Both the position numbers and the translations under genes were made by a program. DNA of 64,000 nt from Lineus longissimus (taxonomy: Eukaryota; Nemertea; Pilidiophora; Heteronemertea; Lineidae), in the NCBI RefSeq assembly GCF_910592395.1, contig NC_088312.1, positions 18,919,292-18,983,291 of the forward strand. The letters are read 5' to 3'. Numbering within the stretch: position 1 is the stretch's first letter; each line of letters opens with the position of its first letter. Below the pieces are notes generated by a model. That model saw nothing but the letters and a program-made list of their open reading frames with translations. It made no database searches and was not told the DNA's origin. Shown piece by piece: positions 25,850 through 37,200 of the stretch.

Positions 25850-26995
25850 TCATGATAATGATTTCTACAAATGAAATGGCCAGGGCCATTGTGCTCACCT
25901 CATGTGGAGGAAAGATGGATAAAGAGCATGGTCTTGTGTCATGTAGTGTTAGGTTTGATGTAGGTCCAAGCAATTACAATTTCCCCAAAATGGCCAATTT
26001 ACAGTACATTCAACCTCTGTGACCTTGAAAAGTAGGTCAAATCAAAGAAGACCCGGGTGACACATTGAATGGTTGTTAGAATTAGATGTACCTATGATAT
26101 AAAATTGGTGCCAATCGGGCAAGTCATTACTAGGAATAATGGCATTTTGAAGAATTTAGGATTTGGCCCCCTCCCTGGAGGCCAAACGGCAAATCAGATC
26201 GCACCAAACTTCGGTACCTGAGATCACCTGACCAAGGGGTACATGTGTACTTAATTTGTGATCAATAGTCATTGCAGTTAAGAAACGTGCCATAGTTACG
26301 GCCTGACGGCCAATTTACGCCATTTGACCTCTGTGACCTTGACAAGAAGGTCAAATTAAAAACCTGTGTGACATATACTGTATGGTGGTTAGATGTACCC
26401 ATGATATCAAATTGGTGGCAATCGGGCAAGAAGTTAAGGAATAATCACATTTTTAAGGTTTTTGGATTTTGCCCCCTGGTGGTCAAGTGGTGAATCATAT
26501 TGGACCAAACTTCGGTCCCTGAGATCACCTGACTAAGGGGTAAATGTGTACCAAATTTGGTATCAATAGTCATTGCAGTTTAGAAATGTGCCATCGTTAC
26601 ATCCTAACGGCTTATTTACACCATTTGACCTCTGTGACCTTGAAAAGGAGGTCAAATCAAAAACCCGGAGGATATATGATGCACCTTTGCTAGAAGTACC
26701 TACCATATTTTTTTCAAAATTTCCCGACTACTATTAAGGGAGATATTGCATATTTTCACTTTTAACGTTTGGCCCCCTGGTGGCCAAACCATGAAACGAA
26801 TCGGACCGAAACTTGGTCTCCCAGGTGTCATTACATAAGGGTACATGTGTACCAAGTTTCAACTCAATAGCTCTAACAGTTACGAAACGTGCCCTGCGAC
26901 GACGGACGACGGACGACGACGACGACGACGACGACGACGGACGACGGACGCCACGGTATGAGATAAGCTCACCTCTGCTAAGAGGTGAGCTAAAA
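25850..26995. mobile_element. Compound repeat with three 300-bp internal units and terminal hairpin
   Basis: Internal units are marked by 'gccccct.' followed by 'accaaacttcgg' (or 'accgaaacttgg') and 'gtacatgtgtacc' or a variant, at 26165, 26470 and 26771. Each unit also has 'tgaccttga' with 'ggtcaaat'. A GAC trinucleotide run (26898-26946) is followed by a perfect 11-bp stem hairpin at 26966-26991 (AGCTCACCTCT, loop GCTA, AGAGGTGAGCT). The left end near 25889 also reads 'gtgctcacctc'. No protein is encoded; non-autonomous transposon structure is inferred. Confidence 0.65.
26898..26946. repeat. GAC/ACG trinucleotide microsatellite
   Basis: An almost pure 'gacgacgac' run with 'gacggacgacgg' interruptions, just inside the hairpin end of the surrounding element. 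Confidence 0.9.
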
Positions 26996-28439
26996 ACAAA
27001 AAAGAATTCAATAAATCTTTTTTTTTAACATTTTTAACATGGCAGCCCAAAATGCGTCAGCATGTCCAAACAGCCTGGATAGATACTGAAATTTAGGTTA
27101 TGAGGACACCTTGGCAAAAAAACTAGGCGTCACTCTACATCAGTTTGTCAACAACAATTTTTGGGGTTACACCCATGATATGGATGGTCAATGCGCTCCA
27201 TATTGATAAACCAGTCCTTGTTATAGACTTGATAACACCTTGCTTACAATGTAAATAGGACATAATGACAATACAGCAATACTGTTTATGACCACTTATT
27301 CCCCTTACCCATCAGATAACAGGAATAAAGTCAAATAGACAATGATAGTAATAATGGGTAGATTCTGGAACAGAGGTCAAAGGGTCCTGGGTTCTTCAGG
27401 CTTGTCTCAACGATTATGATTCCACATAATATCAGCAGCAAATACTATTATATACTTGGTGTTTCGACTTTACCATTGAAGAGGGTTTTAAGTTCCCATT
27501 TTCTGTCCAAGTTCAAGTTCGAGTGTATATTACTGAACTTGACATGAAATAAAAGTACATGTAATAGGAGGCATTTATAGTGGTGCCTGATTATGTACCA
27601 GGGAAGGCATAAGCACATTATATGCACTGAATATGCACTTGTAAGTCCCAAGGGTGTCCTTAATAGAGAGGTTGCTTCAAGTTCAGAGGCAATCCAATAA
27701 GACTGAATTCAATAATAAGTTTAGTCACCATATATCAGAATATTGAATGAGCTAATCAGTATTCACAAGGTCAGAAACCAAAAGATATTATGACAGTACT
27801 GAGATAATGATGGAATAGACCTAAAAGTATCTGTACCATAATCAACATCAAGAACAGAATGCAGATGCCTGGAAAGCATTATTCACAATAAATGATGCCA
27901 ATTAAAAAAACATTCAGTTCATTTCGCAGCTTGAGCTGAGGTCTAGGTCTTCTCATGAATTGCCTCTTTCCTTGACAAGAAAGTTCAGCTAACGTTTACA
28001 GTCAACATTGATCTGGCAAATCTGCTGTAAGGGTGGAGTCAGAACTTCCCTTTGGATGAAACAGTGCAGCCCGCAAAAGCCACCATTGCACAAATCAGCC
28101 TGGAGGAGGTTGATATCAACGATTGTTCACATCTGACTGACTGAATGACGCCTCCATCCATCATGGCCCTACCTCGAGCTGGCACGACTTATAGCCTGTC
28201 AGCCTAATGCTGGTGGCCTCCGCTATTACAGTGGCAATCTATCCGCCATGAGCCATACATTTAATTGGATGCCCCTTAAAGAGGTACGCCGTTCGTAAAT
28301 GATACCGGTGGTCCAAGAAAATAGAAATGGAGTTATACACAATGCCGTAGGGCAGTTATCATGCCCTTGGTGAAACTTGGTGCGTATAGAATTTATATAT
28401 CTGTCTACATAACGGCTGAAAACACCCAAAATTCCTACA

Positions 28440-29660
28440 AACCATAATCATAATGCAATAAACAGCGACTCGCAACAAATTAACTCTAACGAGATGAAGG
28501 CAAACTATCAAGAGACCACACCAAGGCTGAGCCTTGATCAAGCGTGTAACAAATCACGCTTTTGTCCAATTTCGCACTGAAATAGGGATATCATTGCCCC
28601 TTTGAACATTACTTCTCGTTTCCTTTTGATACACGAGCTGCACAATTTGTAAAACAAAACTCAAACGAGAGTGTGTGCCAATCATAATGCAATAAACAGC
28701 CACTGGCTGTCTATTTCACGCTGATGAGATGACGGCAGATTCTCAAGAGGCCACAAGCACCAAGATGCAGTGTCCCAATCAAGCGCAGTCATCGCTCAAA
28801 CTTCTTTGTCTTTCAATTCTGAAATATGGATATCATTGCTCGTTTGAATGCTACTTCCTTTAGCTTTAGATTTAAGAGCAATGCAATTTGTCATACAAAA
28901 CCCAAAAGGGAGTTTTTGCCAATGATAAATCATCGCCCATATTTGTTTGTCTTCCAATTTGCATGGAAATATAGTGATTATTGCTCCAAAGAACACATTC
29001 TGCTATAACTCTAGATTTAAGAGCTGTGCAATTTGCCATGACATGTGGAAAACATCGAAGATCTCTACAAAACCCAAGGGATCCACCACCAATCGTGCGC
29101 TAGAGAACAGTAATGTCATGATCAGAAACCTATCTTCCTGCCAGGTCGCGTAGTCGACAGCTTCAGGTCCGATGAGGACGGCGATGATTTATGACTCAGT
29201 ATTGGTAAATGAATCAGAAGATCCAACCAGGCGGTGTCTGGGTGAGGTGGGCTCCGGTGTCTGGCTAAGGTGGGCTCCGGGTAAAACAATAATGATGCTG
29301 TGTGCTGGCGAAACTATCAGGGTCCTGTGTGATGTGAGGAACATGAAGCTCTCCTTCCAATGACTGTCCCCATAACAAAGATTCTGACAAGCTTTCTTTC
29401 TAGCATTGTGGCATCCAACAGGAAAACAATCCTAAGGGAATCGTGACCAGTGACACAGTTTGAAAAAACGTTGCGATGATTAACATGAACTACACTGGAA
29501 TTATGGACATTGTCGCTCTTTTGAGCTAACTTTTCACTCCGATTTCCATCTAAGAGTGCAATTTGTCAAGCAGCTAGTAAAAACAACCTGAAAGCCAAGT
29601 GAATTGAGACCAGTGACATTGTTTGAGAAAACATGCTGATAATTACTGAGAGTTTGCACT
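28440..29660. repeat. Diverged tandem array, about 235-bp unit
   Basis: 'atcataatgcaataaacagc' at 28447 and 28681 (234 bp). A third unit begins near 28918 ('ccaatgataaatcatcg'). Further relatives of 'agatttaagagc.[at]tgcaatttg' occur at 29010 and 29545. Decay increases to the right. Confidence 0.7.
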
Positions 29661-29919
29661 AATTTGTGGAATGCAGCGCAGTACTTGTCTGAGCTAGATT
29701 TAGCCCAGCCACAGACAAATTTGTCAATATCTTATCGGTAATGTGTCACCAATGAGACAAGGACTTAAGAAGCCTGTCCCCACCAGACAAGTCTTCATGG
29801 CATCCAAAGAATAATCAACACAGATACAGGCAAGAGCATCTCCTTCCTGGCAACAAACCCACAAGGTTGTTCTTGCTTGTAATATCTTCCAAATCAATTT
29901 CTACCTTGTGTTCCTCTCT

Positions 29920-30760
29920 CAATATTGACAGAAGCACGATCATTAGAAGATGACAAGCAGAGAGATGAGATACTTAATGGTGGCTGGCAAGGGAAGACTG
30001 ACAAGACACAAATTGATTGGGTATCAAATTTCCATGGTTTCTTCTATAAATACCAATACCGTAAGATGGGGTGAAATTGTCCCAAAGTGGGGTGAAATTG
30101 TCCCATACATTTTCCTATGTACTGGCATACGGCTTGAAGCATACATGGCAGATATTTTATTTCAACAGAATCATTGTGCAAAAAACATGTCAAAAGATAA
30201 CTCAGCGGGCTAAGGTTATCAAAGTTCGGCCCAAATTAACATTGACAGAAGCACTGTAATGTCATGAGATCTTGGGTATGGGAAGATTGTCAAGAGACCA
30301 CTCCAACAGACCAGTTAAATTCCCCTGCTTTCTCCTGTATTGGTCGACATATTATTGGCAGTGAGTAGCACCCATATGAGAAGAAGGATTCATGGACGGT
30401 CCCCATCACTGGAGTCACCATGGCAGATGACAGATAGCAAACATAGACTGATCTGTTGGCAAGATTGGCTGTTCTTCCGCAGAAACCATGACCAAATCTA
30501 TTTCTAACTTCTGTTTGTACCTTGATATTGACAGAAGCACGGAAATCAGTCTCTGACATGCAATGTCATGAGATCTTGGGTATGGGAAGACAAGTCACTA
30601 TGGCAGAGAAGGGATATACAAACATTGACCGATCTGTGTAATGTGGGCAAGACTGGCTGTTCTTCAGCAGAAATCATGACGTTACCATGGTAGACTATAT
30701 AGGCATGCAGTGATAATGATGTTATTTTTGTTAACTTCCAGGAGATCATCATGGTATGTC
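29920..30760. repeat. Diverged tandem array, about 300-bp unit
   Basis: 'ttgacagaagcac' at 29925, 30242 and 30528 (317 and 286 bp). 'aatgtcatgagatcttgggt' / 'atgggaaga' follows the second and third, and 'caagactggctgttcttc' or similar recurs near 30462 and 30648. A 20-bp doublet 'ggggtgaaattgtcccaaag' is at 30068. Confidence 0.7.
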
Positions 30761-30888
30761 AACAAGGTAGACCAAAAAAACTTCCTAGCTAGGGGCTCAT
30801 GGTAAACAAGGATGTTCAAGCAAAAATGACACCACATAAATTCCGTTATAGCAATATCAGCAAATGCCATGGTAACCACACCCAGAGG

Positions 30889-31024
30889 AAATCAGGGATT
30901 CTTAGTTTAGCTATACTCAGTCATTTCACAAGGAGATTAGATGATCTTAGCACCACTACCCGCAACCCTCCTTCAATCCATAGTTGCGTGCAGGGCCGAA
31001 GATCCGAGCATTAACCCCTGATTT
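30889..31024. mobile_element. Short MITE next to the exon 3 donor
   Basis: The right end (reverse complement AAATCAGGGGTTAATGCTCG) is the terminus of the element at 46387-46800. The left end begins AAATCAGGGATT. The element stops 31 bp from the GTAGGA donor of exon 3 of the - strand gene, on its intron side. Confidence 0.55.
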
Positions 31025-31055
31025 AACATCCCAAAAATGAGTATGTTTTTCCTAC

Positions 31056-31273
31056 CTAGCCATATGTTCTTCCTTGTATATCTCCATTTCCTTCAAGTTT
31101 TTTCCCGTCTTTTCAATCTGTTCCTCCAACCTTTCCAAATCGATAACGAGCTGGTGCATACTGTCGTCCAACCTCGTCGCCTGCTTTTCGTAGAGATCGA
31201 AAAATCCACACATGCCTTCCAGGAGATTTCCATCGAGGGTGTTGGGGACTTGGACCTGCAGTTTTGCTTCAGT
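31056..31273 (-). CDS. F37C4.5-like gene exon 3 (central coiled coil)
   Basis: The acceptor TCTCTCCTTTAG is followed in phase 0 by TEAKLQVQVPNTLDGNLLEG, MCGFFDLYEKQATRLDDSMH and then a leucine/glutamate helix LERLEEQIEKTGKNLKEMEI. It ends at GCTAG|GTAGGA with two bases of the next codon. The frame and the family-like GFFDLY(E)KQA pattern support it; assignment to this gene rests on phase match and family resemblance across a 16.6 kb intron. Confidence 0.78.
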
Positions 31274-34200
31274 CTAAAGGAGAGACAAAAGAAAGAAAAG
31301 AACGTTAGATTTGGCATGTTCCGGAAAGTTGTGCAATGATATAACATGAGAACATGTGGTACAGTTCAAGTAACTATTGACATCCCTTCTGCTTCGGGTC
31401 AGAGCTTTGTACGCACGAGTTGCTTGCACTGATGCGCCAGTGAAGTGATTAACGCTCTATGTTTTTTTCGGTTGCACCTATATTACGCGCAACCTACACA
31501 TTGAGCAGTGTATCAGTGAAGCACCACTGATGCGATGGAAGGGATGTCAATTGTGATTTGGACTGTAACTACTTGATAATATCAAATGGCGGCGATATCT
31601 TCCGAAAATGGGATTAGAGAAATACATTCAAGATGCACCCATCCCACAATAGTCAATAACCCAATGTGCACATCTTCACAGTAATTATTGCAGTGTTTTC
31701 CAAAATCGCCACCACTTAATTGAGCATTTACATTACTCTACCTTCATTGATCTAAGACCATTTCTCATTTCTGAAGCCATTCAAAATGTTTGATTCAGAC
31801 AGAAAATGGGTTGGCGACACCAAGTTTTCCGATGGCCATGACGTCAAGCCTTTGTGTCGACTTCATAGTACTTTATGAAGTGGTCTTAGATTAGTGAAAC
31901 TAGAGTAAATACATTCTTCATGATGTTGTTATGATATTGAAACAGAAACCAAGCAGACAAACATAACACATCAGCTTGAGGAAGGTTGATAATGATGAAG
32001 AAGCTTTCTGTGCAATGACAAAGCAAGCTGGAAATGGTGAACACATACAGTCCAGTCAAAGTAATAGTGAACACTATAGTCCAGTCAAAATAGGTCTGTC
32101 AAAAACAAAGTGAAATAGGAATAACTGGACTAATTATACAACACTGACCAAAAAACACACAAAAAGCAAGCAGTGTAAAGGTAACAGTAGGGAAAAAGTT
32201 GTAAAATGAATTTCACCTGGTAGAGGGCCGCAGTCCTCCAGCACAGCCCAACAAAGTGACACACACTCAGGAATACATATTGAAAACAAATATTGATATG
32301 GAGGGATCTACTATTTGATCCGTCCAGTCTGCGGTACTTGGGCGTAAAATTGAACGCAGAGGACCGCAAGATGAAAGAATGACAAATTCAGACCAGAAAT
32401 GTCCGGTAGCTACAGACGTCAGTATTGGTTTGAAGTGCCTCGGGCAGCCTTTTCTGAATTTCCGTTCAGTATAGTGGAATGCCTCTTTGAGTGCAGTTCT
32501 TTTAGATGGACAGCGTCTTCATTAATAGATGTCAATATTGGATGGAAGTGCTTCGTATCGATCTTTTGGGGATTCTTTCAGCTATGCCATTTGATGGTCA
32601 TGTATTTAACTTCAATTCAGACCAATGGTGCAGTGGGATGGTTTAATACCGATCTTCATTATAGCGGAAAATCCTATCAAAAAAGACTAATTTTTAGTTC
32701 TTCAGTTGCCTCTTAGGTGGCAGGACTGAAGGAAGCAGGTCGAGCCACCTAGTAGTGAACAGATGAACTAAAATTTTCTGCTCTCCGCATTAGATGTTAT
32801 CATGATTAAAGAGTGTATTATCGGGTTAACCTGCAACCCTTTTCTGGGAACTTTTTATTATGACGTGATGATTTAGTTCATCATGACGAAAGCAATATTT
32901 TACTTGGCCCCAAAATGATGTCACAAATGTCAGCTTTTTGGATTTGGCCTGTGGCCTAAAAAGAAAATCTCCTGTTGAATGCAATAAATCCCCTTATTGT
33001 AGTGTTCCACCACGATAAAAACTATGAATTTTCTTCACCGCGCAAAAGATATCCACACAGTATGGGAAATGTGTCAAAGCCATTAATCTCCACACTCCCC
33101 CGGGCGTCGTCACTGCCAACGACTCCGCACCACATAGAATATTTATGATCAAGCAATATCGTTATCATAAAACAGACGGTTGGTACTGTGGAACCTCCTT
33201 TAGCGGACACCTCTCTATCAAGGACAGCCTCTCTATTAAGGACACTCATTGTGGTCCCAAGTTGGTTGTTTCAATTCCATTTGATCACTCCAATCAGGAC
33301 ACCTCCCTATCAAGGACATCACTTATCAGTCCCAAAGGTGTCCTTAGTAGAAAGGTTCTACTGTACACCATTTATGGTTATCCTGAATCCAGGGTTTTCA
33401 TTACTGCCCATATCGGTTTGTTGTATTACGATACGTCTGGGAGGAACAATGCACATTGGCAAAAAAAGGGTACTGCGGTAGACAGAAAATGAGTTGAGAA
33501 ATATACATGCAGTCCTTTTCAGAAGTACAGTAGAACCTCACTATTAAGGACACCCTCTGACAAGGGCTGTCCTTAATAGAGAGGTGTCCTTGATTAGAGA
33601 GGTCAAAGTGAATGAAAACAGCCAATTTGGGACCAGAACTAGTGTCCTTAATAGAGAGGTTGTCCTTAATAGAGAGGTGTCCGCTAAGGGAGGTTCCACT
33701 ATAAATGTTCCAAAATGAGCTTTACGAAAAATCAAACTACCATGATATTGGCCCATTAGTTTTCGCACAGCAGCCTGAAATGACTCGAGGGGGGGACCAA
33801 ATATCTAGTTGATCAGGTTGAAGCTGTTATATTCCCTTCTTCCATCTCCTTCTCTATTGGCAAACTTGCAGGAGGGGCTACAGGATGGATAGTATACTGG
33901 TAGGACTGAAACTCAGTTAATAATTTCGAATTCTCTTCAAAACCATACAACGGGTGAACAATAACACCTGGCCTTCTTCACCTGAAAGATGCCGCAGTTT
34001 TTCTCAATCTTAATATACTGGCACTCTTTTTCTCATTTGCTAATTTTTTAAATCAATCCCGAGACCTAAATAGCCTAATGTACACTGATATCAGTTGATC
34101 TTGATCGATAAATCATTCCGGCTGCCTGGCCAGATCATTCATCATTCGAACCATGCTCATAACTGAACGAACATTAAACAGCAGGAAAGCGCACTCCCAA

Positions 34201-37200
34201 GGGTTGGTGAGCATAGGTGGTTTTTGGAAAGTTCACCTCTCTGGCCACACAAGTATTAATCCTCCTTGGTAGAAGATCTAGCACAAACTGGAGGCTATGC
34301 CGAGTGTCACATACTACCACCAGTGTAACTAGCATCAAGCTGAACTTGGTTACTCAGAAAAACTTAGGTTAAAGGGGAACTCATGTCAAATTTCATCATA
34401 TAATGTTTTCGCTGTTTTTTGACAAATGACTACGACACTTTCTCATAAATCAGTAAGGTTTTCGAATCGAAATGCACATTTTCTAGAAATTGATGGTTTA
34501 ATCCCGCCCGGACGGCTCGCTTCGATGCCGTTTTCGTTGATGACGTCACAACATGAACATTTTCGCGGTCGCAGTGGTTTACATTCAGCTATTTTATAAT
34601 AAATCTAATCAAAAATGGAAAATTTGAGCTTTACATTTGTGATCAACAATTAAAAACGGACGTATTTCCGCAAAGTTGTAAATCACATCATAGTATCACT
34701 TTAATTTTCAAATATTCATTGTTACAAACAAGAACTGATAGGATTCATTCAATTGCAACTTGAAAACAGGATTTTCTCCTCTGCACAACCTGTGAAATTC
34801 TTTTGTCCCAGCATCAGTGCGTTGACTTTCGCGGGTTAATGAAAGGCATCTCAGGTTATGCGCTAAGAACAAAGAAGATTAGTCAATCGGTAAAAAAATC
34901 GATGCCGCTATATTGGTACACACCTATTCTAAGACAAATCGATGGAAAATACTATAGACTAAATGAATCGGGATCGAATAACGATACTGTTTTCCCATTA
35001 GGCCATGTTGAAAAATTTTCACGTTTATCTGATGAAATGTTTGCACAACTATAATTGAGGGAATAAAGCCAATAGTTTTTTTCTTGGTTTCACGAAAAAT
35101 GTGAACTTGATATAAAACTTTGATAATTAATTTCCCCCAATTGGAGAAAAAATTAATGGCGTCAAAGTTTAGAATTTCTTAAAACTACAATGAAAATCAT
35201 ACTTGTAATTGGACACAATTTTAATGTTGCCCCAAGTTGATGACCTCCTTACACTCATTATTTACTAGCAGAGTAACAGGCACAGAATATTTCCACTACC
35301 TGGCCTTAGTAAGTAACAAAGGTGCATACATGATTTGAATGCAGCACCTCATCAGCAGTCGATCACGCATCATTATCCATATTGAATTTCCTGGTATCGA
35401 TCTGAATCAGTCATGTACTATGACAACCAGATACACATGTCATTGAGTGTCGATTTCAATGTCATTTTATATGGAAAATAACACACATAATATTGATGAT
35501 ATTGTAGACCGTAAAATCTTTACACCTTTTTATTTCAGCAATGCGAGAAATTTCGAAAAAGAAAATGTTAACAATTTTTGTTTTGGTGGATTACATAGTT
35601 TCCTTCAATTTTTTTAGAAGAAACAATACTTTTACGCTGGACTGAGTTGGATGAATCTAAATACCATTGGGAACCTTAGGAAAATAATCTCCTTCCAGAA
35701 AAATCCCTACGATAAGATACGTTTGATTGAGACTTGATTCAGAATGAAAGCGATTCAGAATGAAAGCGACTAAGTAAACTGATGCAGCGTGATTAATGCT
35801 ATCTTTCACCTCATCAATTCCATGATACATCTCCATAAAACATCGCTAGGGCAGTTAATCCATCGGTAATTTTTCAAACTTCGCGAAACGATTGTGTTTC
35901 TTTGCAAAGATGAAGACTAACGTGCCATTCGTATCAGATGTTAAGAGATCTGGCTCCAGCACTCAGGAGTTCATGCAAAAATTGAGAAAGCAATGATTAT
36001 TGAAAGCTGCATGTCACAAAGGACATTTTGAACAAGATTGGTGATAGAATGCAATTTTGGAGGGTAATGGGGAGTGGGTTGGTAGAGCACAGACGGTAGA
36101 GCCTAGGCGGTACAACCATAAGTCCCTAACCATGCAGGGTAGATAACTTTAGCCACAGCACACCACAGAGGGAAAATAGAGTCACCCAAGTGTGCGGTGC
36201 TCTGAAGCAAGTGATCCCACTGAGGAAATCAACTGATCGACATAAAGACAATCATTTTCAATCAAGTCCCAATCCAAACAGGGTTGAACACTCATTTCCT
36301 GGCAGCTGCATATTCGTGACTGGGAGATGCTCCTGAGTCACCCAACAGGGACGGTATGCCCAAAGTCAACAGAAACTGCCATGAGACTGAGAGGACAATA
36401 TTTGATCAATACTGCAAGCAACCAGGGAATGCACCTTGACCCACCAAGTATTTGACACGACTGCTTGTATAGTGGTATATTAGTTACACAAGCCAAAGGG
36501 ACCTTTCACTATAGTAGTGATATTGGTAGCTTAAATAGTGGTAGCTTTCACCGAGACCATGCCTGATTCTCTGATAGCGAATGCTTGGCTGGTCGTCAGG
36601 GCTCAACATGTCCGGGAGGCTTGCATGGACTCTACTTTTGGCAAAAAACAGAGTCACTTGGCCAATATACCTAAGTATTACTTAAACATGGTGGCATGTA
36701 AAAAGGCTCATCCCACCTTTGAGGAGATATACTCCCTGAGGAATAACACCTCTGGGTGTGGAGCAAATGCTGAAAAATACCATATTCATGAAGTGCAAAA
36801 TCCATCCATCAATTATGTCAGAATATTGCACTTGCTTGCCAGAAACATGTTAAATTATAAAACTTGCTAAATTAGCAAAACGCGTTCATGTATTGAGCAA
36901 CTAAGGCAGCATGGATGATGCTCAAAACTTAGCGTGAGTGGCTCAAGAGTTAGCATGAGTGGCTTAAAGTAGCAAGATCATCTGCTGCAGGAGGTAGGCA
37001 ATCCAGGATTGAACATCTGCAAGATAATTGCTATGCTCAGCTATGTTGACAGAAGGATGCAGGTTCTTAAGGCCAACACCAATTGTTAAAATTCGAAATT
37101 GTTATAATCAAATTGGAAAATTTTCAACCGCAGGAATACTGAATATAATTTTCAGCATTGCCATTGTGTAGACACATATATCAATACTATAAGTACCAAG

